A DNA stretch of 64,000 bases, taken from NCBI GenBank assembly GCA_936440205.1, contig OW387136.1:29369927-29433926 (forward strand). The letters are read 5' to 3'. The translations under genes were made by a program, and so were the position numbers. A model generated the notes under the pieces. The model worked only from the letters and a program-made list of their open reading frames with translations. It made no database searches and was not told the origin of the DNA. Source of the DNA: Lepidonotus clava. Lineage: Eukaryota; Annelida; Polychaeta; Phyllodocida; Polynoidae. Below are positions 1 to 11,700 of the stretch, piece by piece. The stretch's first letter is position 1; each line of letters starts with the position of its first letter.

Positions 1-945
1 ATCCTGATCGCTTAGCCTTTCTAAATCTATGTGCTTTTCGGGGCCTGTGTCTGCCCACTGCTTTAATATTTCGGCTGGATCAAAGGCCTGAATTTCCGCT
101 CTTTTACCAGCTTGGTCTAAGTTCGTTTCTACACCGTAGGTTAATCGATAGGGTTGTAAATTGCCTACTTTCTCGCTGTTTCCCTCTGCTTCCCTTCCCA
201 CTCCCCTCTCCCTTCCCACTGTTTTTCCCTTAGCTACAGTGGAATAAGGAATGGACGCCCCCGGGTTGGGGTGAGTTGGTGTTACCAGTGAGTGACTGGT
301 AAACTCAAGTCGTTGGGGTAATGGACAGGTGAGAGAGCTCCCATCAGGTAGGATTACCGGATTTTCGGGGCGTTTTCCCCCTGATGGGCTGGAGTTATCC
401 GCGGTGTTTTGTCGTTGTTTTAGGTTTCCTGAAGAAAATAGGTTATCTCCATTGGAAACTTCCTGTTCGCCTTCACCTCCCACTGCGGGCAGTAAAGGAT
501 AAGGAACACTTTGGTTACACCACGGATTGTTCACATCAGATACACAGGTGGATTGAGAGCTAGTACCAGTTTCGTGGTCCGTAGGTGGTACGTACCCTGG
601 GTTCCAATATTGCTTATATTCCGTGAGACGGTTCTTCCCTTCAACTCGTCCCGAGTGTGTTAGGGTTTCAAGTCCTTCGTCAAGAACCGGCCTATCTTTG
701 GACCCTAGGTGCCAGGGAAATGGTTTACCTCTGCCACGGGTTTGGTAATTTTGTGCACCTTCGGGGCAGAGCTGCTTGGGTCTGGCTGCGACCTCCTGTC
801 TCTGTGCCTCCCCGTCTAAGGGATTACCTACCAGGTGGCGGTTTTCCACATTCCCTGTATATGATGTTGACACATCGTGTCCTGCGGGCCGCAAAGATTG
901 AGGCTTGGGGTCAGAGGAAGCCTCAAAATCACCGGTGGCTGACAT
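1..945 (-). CDS. Partial open reading frame running off the left edge, probably a retroelement first ORF
   Basis: The minus strand is open for 315 codons from an ATG at 945 to the window edge, so the 3' part is not visible. An in-frame stop lies about nine codons upstream of that ATG, so the start is plausible. The product is hydrophilic and rich in Pro, Ser, Gly, Asn and Gln, with no recognised domain, signal peptide or membrane segment. The last visible stretch looks more ordered: it includes the sequence AFDPAEILKQWADTG and then charged residues. I do not recognise the family. The upstream stretch on the same strand looks like an LTR plus leader (see next entry), so I infer a gag-like first ORF. 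A host gene on the minus strand inside or upstream of UFL1 intron 1 is the alternative. The visible part looks whole. Confidence 0.5.
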   Translation of the reverse strand, partial: MSATGDFEASSDPKPQSLRPAGHDVSTSYTGNVENRHLVGNPLDGEAQRQEVAARPKQLCPEGAQNYQTRGRGKPFPWHLGSKDRPVLDEGLETLTHSGRVEGKNRLTEYKQYWNPGYVPPTDHETGTSSQSTCVSDVNNPWCNQSVPYPLLPAVGGEGEQEVSNGDNLFSSGNLKQRQNTADNSSPSGGKRPENPVILPDGSSLTCPLPQRLEFTSHSLVTPTHPNPGASIPYSTVAKGKTVGRERGVGREAEGNSEKVGNLQPYRLTYGVETNLDQAGKRAEIQAFDPAEILKQWADTGPEKHIDLERLSDQD

Positions 946-1560
946 CAAGGATGAGCAAAACGGCACAAGTCATGTTTCGGGTAATCTCCACCAAATGAAC
1001 TATTGTTAATGTTTGATTTAAGACTGCGTAAGATTCGTGTATATCCAAGTCTTCATGAGTTGCTTTCCAGAATGTCTGAGTAATTCAGACTGCGTTTAAA
1101 GTTTGTCCATTCACTTCCCAATAGTTCAAAAGAAATGAACGATGAGGGAGCTTCGTAATATGAAAGGGTTTTTATTCAATAAACATCTCATCCCGAGTCA
1201 AAGCCACCATGTATAAGTCTTCATCAGTCCACCTCCCGTCTCCTATAAGCAATCAACCACATTTAGAACACGAGTTGCTCCAACGCCTTCTAGACCATTC
1301 TGGTATTCAGCTCTAACACAATCCTATGTCCGAGGTAGTGGATAATGGTAAACTCCAGTCTGTTACATGGAGTCGATGTACTTACTCCAGGTATAACTCC
1401 TTGGTTAGACATGTTTCTTCTAACCAACTAACTCACAAGCTGCTCACTAACTGCTCGCTCCCTACCTTGCAGCGCCTTTTATCCTGGTTAACAGGTGGCG
1501 CTAGGAGCGTAAGATATTTCTCCTAGAGGTAGACTAGAAGTAGACTTGCTAAGCTTGATC
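1..1560 (-). mobile_element. Probable 5' end of an LTR-type retroelement (fossil), truncated by the window edge
   Basis: Upstream of the 1-945 reading frame, the minus strand has features in LTR-like order. A TATA-like GATAAAAG lies near 1476-1484 and an AATAAA polyadenylation signal near 1171-1176. The sequence then runs to a CA-ending stretch just above position 1000, and a TTTGGTGGAG-type sequence that could serve as primer-binding site follows near 980-993. The outer border is not defined, because the second LTR would lie outside the window. Family is uncertain. What is visible is not obviously broken. Confidence 0.4.
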
Positions 1561-1833
1561 CTTGTTGGATTATATATTATGACAATGTATTAAAAGTACT
1601 AAGCCATTAGTACAGAGCTGCCACTGGTGCCAGCCTGTTCCTGCTTTTCTCATAGGCTTAAAGGACATGAGTTTACAAACAAGGCTTTCATAGGCAATTC
1701 TGTTTCCTTTTCCTGTCAGAAAACAAAGGAATTAGGAATTCTGGGAGTTCTGAGATTTGTGCAATGCATTCTGGGGTTCTGGTTCATTGCGTCTGACAAG
1801 CAGACAGTGTTGATTAGCAGACGACACTGTGTA

Positions 1834-3025
1834 GAGTAGAGGAGCTGGTTTTGTCGCACTTAAACTTAAAGGGACTGTCTCGTCCGTGGGTTTCTAGGCT
1901 TACATACGCCGACGTTAACCTAACGACGCGACGGCCGGCGACGTGTATGCCCTTTTGGAACGTAATTGGCGCCATTATTGGTCACGTCGCGAATTTGGCG
2001 AGCTAATTAGATAGTTACAACGTAGCCAATAGCAACATCGTCAGGGACGAGAAACCCCTTTAAGAGCACCAAAACAGGGTTCTTTCTCCTAAATCTGTAA
2101 AACAATCTATGTATTCATGGTTTTCATTATTTCTAATGTAGTTGGGGGTCGGTGTGCATAACTAAACAAAAAAAATAAAAATCAAGTTTTATAGTGGAGG
2201 TGTGATAAAATATTTTTTCTGGTTCATTCCTCAGTTTTGACGCAACTGTCCTCTATTTTGATGCACTTGAGTCCCTAGTTTTCACACATTGAAGTATTTT
2301 TTATGTATATAATAGTAGAATATTGCAGAATTTAAAAAAACAAGAAAAATTGGGACATCACAATAATAGAGGAAATGCATTTACAAAGAAAAGGCTTATT
2401 TTGCATTTTCGGTCACTGACAGGACCATCAATTCCTTTACTGAGAAATGCACAAAAATAATGATCTGCATCAATTTTTGTGTTAATATATTTTCAGATAA
2501 GTGTGTTAAACAGTTTGAAACATAAATTTTGGTTTATTTTTGAAACTTTGGATATTTCAGAAAAATACATAAAAAAATTATGTAAAATGCGTCAAAACTG
2601 AGGACTTCATTATTTTCTGTCTTTAGATTTCACGTGGGGGTCCATTTTGTAAAATAGGCATTGACATGTCAGTTTTTGAAGTGTAAGTGCTTGGATATGA
2701 CTTTAAACTAAGATCCACAACATTTTGTATGTTTAGGTGTTTTTTTTATTGATAAAATTCATATCCCACTCTTAGATTCAGAAAATATCAATTTATAAGG
2801 ATTTGACATTTTATCAAATTTTAAGAACCCTAGATCCTATTTTTGCCCCTAAAATGCTCAATTTTTGATGAATCACCACCAAATTTGCACATTTACTCCA
2901 TATCAATATCCCCTAGAACATAAAAGTAAAATTTAACCTGTAATAGATGTATAGAAAAAATGTATCCATTAAAATTAGGCAAGTGCATCAAAACTAGAGA
3001 CGCGTCAAAACTGGCTCCTCTACTC
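1834..3025. mobile_element. TIR DNA transposon remnant with TA target duplication, hosting a nested MITE
   Basis: The left end starts GAGTAGAGGAGC and the right end finishes GCTCCTCTACTC, with TA on both outer sides (1832-1833 and 3026-3027). Both arms go on into related GTTTTG-CGC sequence, and further GTTTTGACGC / GCGTCAAAAC motifs recur inside in both orientations (2230-2270, 2584-2600, 2984-3010). No transposase frame is visible, so it is non-autonomous. The TTAA MITE at 1870-2059 is inserted near its left end. The TA duplication hints at the Tc1/mariner group, but this is inference. Confidence 0.6.
1870..2059. mobile_element. TTAA-type MITE, copy 1 (190 bp)
   Basis: The ends are AGGGACTGTCTCGTC and GACGAGAAACCCCT. 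These form imperfect inverted repeats flanked on both sides by TTAA (1866-1869, 2060-2063), the target duplication of piggyBac-like elements. It is homologous along its length to 13574-13766, including the internal GTCACGTC-CGAATTTGGC block. There is no coding capacity. It is nested in the 1834-3025 element and so is younger than it. Confidence 0.85.
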
Positions 3026-3089
3026 TATGTATGAATATTATGTAGATCTACTTAGGTACAGGTATAAGTTACAGGTTCCTGGAGTTATA

Positions 3090-3735
3090 TGCTTTCTGGA
3101 TATGCTTTCCAAATTGGCTTTCTTGATTTGTATTCCCGATTCACCTAGAGTTACCGGAGTTACACGTTCCTGGAGTTTTCTGGATGTGCTCTCCGAATGT
3201 GCTCTCCGAATGTGCTTTCCGGAAGCGCCTTCTTGAAGCGCTTTTTCAGAAGTGCTTTCCGGAAGCGCTTTCCGGAAGCGATTTCCAGATGCACATTCCG
3301 GATTCGCATTCCAGATTCGCATTCTGGATTTGCTTTCCGGATTCGCATTAAGGATTTGCTTTCCAGATGCACATTCTGGATGTACATTCTGGATTCGCTT
3401 TCCAGATTCGCATTACGGATTCGCTTTCCAGATTTGCATTCCGGATTTGCATTCTGGATTTGCATTCCCGATTCACATTCCAGATTCACTTTCATGGATT
3501 TGCATTCCGGATTCGCATTCCGGATTCGCATTACAGATTCACATTACGGATTCATATTCCGGAGTCGCTTTCCCGATTTGCATTCCGGATTTGCATTGCG
3601 GATTTGCTTTCCGGATACCTTTTCCGGATTCATATGTCTTATTAGCATTCTGGATTCACATTCCGGTTTCGCATTCTGGATTTGCTTTCCGGATTTCCTT
3701 TCCAGATTTCCTTTCCAGATTTGCTTTCTGGACTC
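3090..3735. repeat. Degenerate 12-bp minisatellite
   Basis: Dozens of units of the type ATTCCGGATTCGC, with variants such as GCTTTCCGGATT and GCATTCTGGATT, run almost without break. The 12-bp period is a multiple of three and stop codons are rare in the unit, so several overlapping frames on both strands stay open for 90-216 codons. These frames encode repetitive peptides and are by-products of the repeat, not genes. The array abuts the right end of the 1834-3025 transposon. Confidence 0.9.
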
Positions 3736-4067
3736 ATTGAGATACTTTACAGTTAGTTTGGTGGGGGGTGGGGGGCATAGTCAGGGAGTGTTAGTTGCAT
3801 TGTTTTCTGCTGATACTAAGGTTTTTCTGAGGTATTATGAACATTGAAAGGTCTTCTTTTTAGCATTTTGTACAACTTTAATTTGATTTAAGATTCTATA
3901 TGCTTACAATCCAAACATATATTATCTATTTATTTCTTAGATTTGTATGGGCCCAGGTCTCAATTATTGTAAATGATTGATAAGTTTGTTATTTTTACCA
4001 TCATTGCCTCCCTTACTTGTTTTTAAAGCTATTCTAATACAAATCCCATATCACGTCTGTTTCTTAA
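3736..4067. other. No feature seen
   Basis: AT-rich sequence between the minisatellite and the next transposon. No exon, RNA gene or repeat border could be supported. Confidence 0.5.
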
Positions 4068-4925
4068 CCCCTTCAACCCTGCATTCCTGAGGAAATCAGA
4101 TGAAAATTTCTCATAAAGAAGAAGTTCTCAGCTTTAAATAGCTGCAAACTGTTTTGTAATCTTCCTGTTAGAACCTGTGATATCGCTTTTTGAAGCTACA
4201 TACTTCATATTATGCTAGGAAACCCTTCAATCTATATATCTTCAATATCTCAATATATTTGCAGCTTGAACTCAACCTTGCTAAAACATGAAATTAAGTC
4301 TTTTAATCATTAGAAATGTTGAAAATGCAATAACTTTACATAGATTTGTTTATTTTAGTAAATGTTTGCGGTATTGAAAAGATAAGGGCATCTTCTAAAG
4401 AAATCATGAAACACATTATTTTCAATATCTTTATTCTTTTATCTGTAACCATGGTAACCTGGCAACCTTCCAAATACTAAGATTTTCCCTGAAAAAACGT
4501 TCCCCTGCAAATTTCCCATAATGCAATAGTTACTAAAACTATTTTATTTATCATAAAACCATTGAAATCTCTGAGAAATTCTATTTAAATAAGATTTTTT
4601 CATAAAACAGCATAAAAACTTAGTTTTTTCACAATAATTTCATTAATAATAGAATTATGGGGCTGATTTCGAGATATGGCCAAATCTGGCCAAAATTTGC
4701 CATAATAGCCTGCATTGGCCATAAGATTCTAATAGAACTAAATGAGATAATGTGATGAAACAAACGGTAGGACAATCCCTGGAACTCAAGGAATGCAATA
4801 GGTTTTCCCTTAAAGCTGTAGGTCAAATACCTGTTTTGTAATCAACAAATAATCATAAAAATTGACCCATATTCATGGGCTACACCAAAGGTGAGGCCAA
4901 ATATGGCCTTATGGGGTGGAAGGGG
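4068..4925. mobile_element. TTAA-type non-autonomous element (858 bp)
   Basis: It starts CCCCTTCAACCC and ends GGGTGGAAGGGG (12-bp inverted ends with one mismatch), flanked by TTAA at 4064-4067 and 4926-4929. TTAA targets and C-rich tips are typical of piggyBac-like elements. The interior is AT-rich, has repeated TGGCC motifs near 4675-4720 and no transposase frame. The short TIR makes this less certain than the MITE at 1870. Confidence 0.6.
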
Positions 4926-4929
4926 TTAA

Positions 4930-5628
4930 GCGTACTCCTCTTCTAGTTGTTTCTTGAAGTCTCAATAGTCTTCACAAGACAGTCTAGTGCTAGTAGAGTA
5001 AAGTTAAACTAAGAATAAAAATGTACTAGTAAATTGCAGAGGATCATGAAACTAACTAAATTAGATGTGTCGAATATCATGTTTTTTGAATTATGTCTCT
5101 ATCTTTATTTGTTCAAAAGTTACAGAGAGTTTTCATCAATATTTTGGTACATTTTGTAAAGGATTTCAGTATTTCTGGTGACCTATAAAAAGGTATTTCC
5201 ACAACTTCCTTCTAAATGCAACATAAGCCCAGTCTCACTTCCGCAATATCAGGCTTGCCCACAGCAGGGCCTACCACAGTGTGGCTTGCGGGCAACAGGC
5301 CCTGCGAACGTCCACATTTCTCTTTCCAAGAGATATTTGTTTGAATTCAGCTATATGGACAAAAAATATGGAGTACCGGTACTTTGATGAAATTGTAAAC
5401 AGGTAGACTATGACATTTACATGGTCTACTCCTGATGTGCGTTATTAAGAATGTGTCAATGAATATATGTTTATGACACATAGTAAGTTCTTTTTACTTT
5501 CCCAGTAGACCATGTCAAAGACCAGTTGCCGAGCTTCGTATAATGAATACACTAAGACCAACGTGAACGCCATTACGCTGCCTTTGGGTACAACCAAGCT
5601 CTAACTCATAATTCTCAACTTTCCGTAG
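4930..5628. other. Intron 1 end of UFL1; first coding exon not found
   Basis: I searched this stretch and the sequence to its left for an exon encoding the conserved UFL1 amino terminus (a Trp-Glu-Glu-Ile type start followed by an LAADFQ-like segment) and saw none. The sequence ends in a pyrimidine-poor but usable acceptor, TTTCCGTAG, at 5620-5628. Confidence 0.5.
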
Positions 5629-5774
5629 ATTATCAGAGAGGAACTGCATTGAAATCGTGCAGCGTCTTACCCGCCTGGGGCTCATTAACGTCATATACAC
5701 CGTCGATGGAAAGGAGTATCTGACACCACAGGAACTCGGCAAAGAGATCAGAGAGGAGCTTATTGTTCATGGAG
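5629..5774 (+). CDS. UFL1: UFL1 exon (visible residues 1-48)
   Basis: Acceptor CCGTAG, donor GTAAGT. The first base completes a codon from the missing exon, then LSERNCIEIVQRL and DGKEYLTPQELGKEI are read. It ends in the second Gly of HGG, one base into the codon. Confidence 0.95.
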
Positions 5775-8700
5775 GTAAGTTGGCATGGAGGGAAGTTTTC
5801 TGGAGCCAGATGATAAATTGTACTATTGTACACAGGGTTGATTATAAGAACGCTTCTTGCTCTGGGGAGTTTTTTCCCAATCCACCGGTGTTATATAAGT
5901 ACTACTTAGTGATGTGTGTAGTAATAACTATTGTAACAAGTAGTGAACATATAGTAGCTTCGGCCAGTAGCAGGGCTCAGCATTTAGCTTACCAAGTTGA
6001 CTGCCCCTTGGGCAGTTGCATCCCAGGTTTTACCTGCCCAACTGAAAAAATTACCGGCCCCAAATTTTCTCCGAAGCTAATTCTAAGATGACTTTCGTCC
6101 ATTTGTTTTCAGGCCGAATAAACCTGGTGGACCTTCAGCAGATTCTGAATGTCGACCTGTCCCACATTCAGAATAAGGCAGCAGAGCTGGTGTCTGCTGA
6201 GGCGAATATAACGCTCATTCTCGGTCAGCTTGTTGATGAGTACGTATATGTGCACTCCCATATTTTTGGAAATTTAAGATTAAAGATATCCTTAAATAAC
6301 CAAAATATAAAAAATGAATTGTCACAGCGAAATACTAGATATCCTACGTATTCTTTTAGTATCGTCTTCTTTCCCAACCTACATAGACTTAGGAATGCTT
6401 TCACAGTACGATTGTTCGAACTTTTCTATTTTAGCTCGTACCTTGATTCCATCTGTGAGGAGATTAATGATAAATTAGAAGAGGCGGGGCAAACCTCCAT
6501 CGCAGATCTTACCAAACAATATGATCTACCGGGAGACTTCCTCTTCGACGTAAGTACAGATATTAACATAGATAACTTAAAGTCAGACTTATACTTTTCA
6601 TTTTCAACAATGGTAAAACAAATTTAGATTCAAAAACAGACGTAGTGATAACTTGAAATAAAGACGTCATTCCATAGAACTAGATTCCATTTTATATATA
6701 ACTGCCGCCCACATGATGCTATGACTTGCAATTCATGAAGTTTATTTTACCTTCCAAGGCGATTGCTGCTCGGCTCGGTACCATTATCAAGGGGCGCATT
6801 GACGACTCGGACCAGAACGTCCTGTTCACTGAAGCCTTCGTCTCCCGTCACAGGGCCAAAATCAGGGGAGCTCTTAGTGCTGTCACAAAGTAAGATTAAA
6901 CTACCGTATGATAGATGTTGCAATTTGTTTTTCAAAGACGAAAAAAGTGCCTGTTGAAACATTTTATTGACAGAAATATTACCTAAGGATAGCGTAAACA
7001 AAGTGGTATCAAACGTTGTTTGAGTGTAGTACCAATATTTAACTCTAATTCCTAATAGGTGCTCACAGAGTACTTGTAGTTAGGATTAACTACTGACAGA
7101 CAGTGATGATACAGCTGACCCGGGTTGTTGGTTGCTGGCATGATATAATGATCAATGGGTGGTGGAGGCTAAATATATGTACAAAAAGAACTCTAAGAAA
7201 GCAGGATCTTTTGTATTGAATCTCTGATTGAAGATCAAATTAGTAGTGGTTTGTTTTAATACTATGTTGAAGGCCATGTAAGGTAGGTAGCTGATTAAGT
7301 TAGTGTCACAAAGTAGTTTATGTAACCATTAGATAGTTATAGGTCTGCATAGAATAGGTGGTCTGTTTCTGCGTGATGTTTGATAGTTTCGTTGATGGAC
7401 TTGTTTTAAGAGGTCAGACTTTTGAATACTAATTTTACACTTTCTACTTGCCTTTCAGACCTACACCCGTTACACCCCTCATCTCCCACCTCAGGCTACA
7501 AGAACGACTCTTCTACTGTAAGTTTGGTTCTTCTGTTTTTGATGTATTTTATCTACCATTTATACCATATAAACCAATATGAATCAGGAAACAATTGCCA
7601 CTTTCATCTTAGTCAATCAGAGCATAATCACCCACATCTACAGTCTAACATTATAGCATAAGGTGATTGACAAAGTAATGAAGGAAATCCATGACATCTA
7701 CCTACAGCTATCCTGGACGACCTGGTGTCCAGTGGTCGATTGTCGGGCAGTATCAGTGGGGGTCGTCAGGACAAGACCCTCTACGTGCCGACTATCTACA
7801 CAGAGGCCCAAAACCAATGGGTCGACAACTTTTTCTCCCAGAATGGCCATCTCGGTGAGTAACAAAGGCGAATTAATTGATACTGTACATGTATGAATCT
7901 CGCCCTCCAAATCTTGAAACATCGCCAAAATACATAGAACTGATAGATATGGAACGATAGCAGGTCAGGTATCATTCCATGAATAGATTCAATACGTAGA
8001 AAATGTTAAGGGAAAAGCATGGTTGATTACACTTTGCTCCTTAGTTTGTTAACTAGATGTGGAAGATGATGGCAAAAAGAATGAATGAATGTTTTTATTT
8101 TTTCCTCAGGTGTACTCCAACCTATTTCATGCCGTCTGTAAAAGCACCTAGGAATATATGAGAATGGTTTTATGTATGTGTAAAACCGAGCTTTAGATAT
8201 AATATAATATCCTCCCCAGGAATCCTAATTATAGTAAAGCCACCTTTCTGTTGACAGAGTATGACGCGCTGACGAGGTTGGGCATCTCTGACCCCAAGGG
8301 CTTCATCAAAAAGCGGATTAAGGATCCTTCTCTGGTCTTCCTGAAGACGTGCTGTGTGGGCGGCGCTAAGATCGACCAGATCCAGGCCGAGGTGGACGAG
8401 GCCCAGGCCGAGGGCACCTGGATCGACCTCATGGTAGGTAATCAGCTCTCCATAAAAACGTAAAACGAGATATCAACGAATCTAAACACATTAAAGCTAA
8501 CAATATACCCTTACATTTAATCTCACGTCGAATTACATCATTCTAGCTCCTTCTACTATTATTGCTTTACTGTTTTTACATAAAACAGTTATTTAAAAAA
8601 ATAACAATCATCTTTTCTTTTCTTTTTAACCATCGTTACTTATGACTCGTCAGTGCCGTGTTATTAAGATACTTGATTAGCATCTCATACATTTGATACA

Positions 8701-11700
8701 TTCGCCTTGTTTTACCACTATTACATCCGCTTGCAGAACTACATATTGCCAATGGGCTCCTTTGTTTTATTAGAAGTTTATATCTGTTGTGATACTATCA
8801 GGCATTTTATTATCGTAAACTCCTAGCACTTATGCCTTTCTATTAATGTTTACTTTACAGTCCTATTTACCCAGTGTATTCAGTGTGAACGATGCCAACC
8901 AAATCGTCCAGAAGTGCATTTCCAATAAAAGCGACTGTGAAGTTTTCTGTGATAGTATAGTAGTAAGCGAAAAGTTCATCAAGGAGTGCTCCGCACCTTT
9001 CGACAAAATCATGGCCACAAAAGCTGATAAAGTAAGTATTCTAGACATATACATTATTTACAATGCAGCTATTACATATATTCATTTGATAATAGGAAAA
9101 AGTCTTTCAAGAGATAATCAATCCGCATTAACGAACCTCGTCTGCTTGATGCTTTCCCTGATTTCACCCTATCTCCTAGTAGCTCGTCGATACATTTAAT
9201 CATTGTCCTTTTCAAAACTAACTCGGGTCTCATGTTGGTATTTTCTTTGCCCTCAGGACGCTAAGGTGAACTCGGCGCTGCTGCTCCAGGCGAAAGCAGC
9301 AGCCGTGGATGACGGGGGAGGGGCGGGCAAAGAGGACAAGAAGGATCAGCGGAGAAAGAAGGCCTCAAGTAAGACAGCCTTTTAATACCTGTATCAGATA
9401 ATATGAACTGACCATCTTACCGTGGTACATGTAAATAACTATTCATTATTTTGTATGAACAGAGCCATCGTTGTTGCATAAATGACCATTTGTTTTGTCA
9501 TTTAGAAGACTATTTGAAAGGTAGGGTTGGTTATTGGTTGCTTTGCGCTCAAATTTACTCCCAGGGTCATATCAAAGGTGGTCTATTAGAAAGGTTTTAT
9601 ATTGAAATTAGAAGTGTTAAGGACCAAATAAAACTGTCGGGGTGTAAAATTAGTTTTATGACCATAAAGGCGATGAAACTGCTGTGAACTAGGACTTTGG
9701 ATAACGATTTTCTTGTCTGTAAGAACAGCCTAGTCAGCGGTTCATAAAACCAATAACGTTTACGTCTAATAAACTTAACATCATAATTGATAGTGTCATT
9801 TGTTCATGAAAAAAGGGATATAAAGTGTATGGAACTAATTTTACTCCATCCCTTGCAGTGGGTAAGCAGGGTGGCGGTACCCAGGGTCGAGAGTCCAAGA
9901 CCAAGTCGGTCAAAAAGAAGTACAAAGGTCGGGGTGGCGCGGCGGTGGCCGACGACGGCTCCGACGACGATACGGCCACTTCCGGAAAGGGGCGGACGAC
10001 GGAGATCGACTTCCTGTCTGCGGAAGAGATCGAAGAAGAATTGAGAAAAAATCAAACCCTCTCCGAGTGCCCGGACGACCTCATCACAGAGCTTGCCCAA
10101 CATCTGTTTAGGTTAGTTTGAAAAATAGAAATACATTTCTTTTTTATGGAAGCATCTCCTGTAGGACTTAGGGCTGAAGAAAAAAAAGTGAAATAAAAGA
10201 TAATCTGATGAAAGAAAACAATTGTTTTTTTTACGAACGCTCTATCTCTCTCCGAAAAAAGGCAAAAGTATCTTGGATTGAAATCAGAAGAGAACCTTAA
10301 TTTCCATGTTGGTAACATACAGAGTTGTGGTATATGCACACGTTGCCAATTGGAGGTCCTTAGCTTTCGTAGTAAGAAGTGGGAGGGGGATAGTGGCGGT
10401 TGGGCAGTGGACTACGGGGAATCGATGTGTACACCATTATTAACTTTTAAAATTTGTTAGAAATTCTGAAAAGAAATTAAGGTTTTCTTAGAATTTGATT
10501 CGAGTTAAGTCGATTCGATTCAAGGCTTTGTTGTTCTAACATTAGTATCTTATTCCATTTGCTACACTTGCTACTGACCACCGTGTCATTTCTGCTTCAT
10601 TTTATACGTATCATATATTTTTTGCCTGTTTTCCAACAGACCGCTGCGGCGGGCCTACCAGGAGGTGGCGCGGTCAGTCTTCATGCAGAGTGTGGGCTCC
10701 GGGACGAGCGCCGCCCGCAAAAAGGTCCACTCAGAATTAGAGGAACAGATCTCTGGACTATGGACCAACGTGCAGCTTTTTGAGAAGGGCATCAAACACT
10801 TCACAGGTAGGTCAACAGCGTATGATATGTTAATTCTCCCAACGACGGATAGCTTATTTACTGTATTTTAGGCACCTGCAGGTTAATTTTGACTGATTTT
10901 GTAGATAAAAACTCTGGAAAAACTATAGAAAATTAAAAAGATACATGAATTTCAAAACCATTTTGAAAAATATTAAATATATTGAGTTTTCTGACATAAT
11001 ACTAGTATTGTCTGCCTTTAAAATAATTTGTATCGAATTTTAGTGAAAGTCTCCCCCCAAAATTATGGTAGGGCCAAACAACTTGATTTAGTTTTTTTGG
11101 TTTTATGGTCGAAATGATCAATGAGGTGAATTTGGAAAAAGTGTAAATCCATTTTCAACCCGCTAAAAATTACCAAATTAATCTTGAGAAACTCTTTAAA
11201 AAAACGGGAATCAGCTGACCGTGACTTTGCCTGTAAAGGTCAAGCTTGTTGGTGTATCATGTTTCCCCGGATAGGCGACCTGCCAGTTGTTGTGGTGGGT
11301 GAGCATATAACTAAAGAGTTGTAATGTCTCACCGGTTACAGGACTGTGTCACAAAGCGTTGGTGGCTTCTGAATCACTTAGCTTGGTAACACTTTACAAA
11401 AATAGCCGATATGCCCTGTGTCATGGTTTTGATAGAAGGAATAGTTCACAATGTTCAGATACTTCAAAATCAAAGAAATGAAAAGCTATCACTTAAGTAG
11501 GAAAGCCACGTTTTGTAGCATTTTGCTGGCTTCTGAAGTCTTCATTTATCTCCCTGAATCGTTTTTATCTTTGCATAAGAAACCCGGTTTAGGGGTAGAG
11601 ACGGGTCATTATAGCGAAAGAGCGGAACAAGAGTGGTGATTTCTTTGATTTACGGTAGTTTCAGTACTTTTTTTTTGCTCCGTGAGAATTCTTAAGCGTA

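Noticed and set aside
3038-3847. Overlapping reading frames of 92-216 codons on both strands
   Set aside because: All are products of the 12-bp minisatellite, whose period keeps frames open; the peptides are pure repeats.
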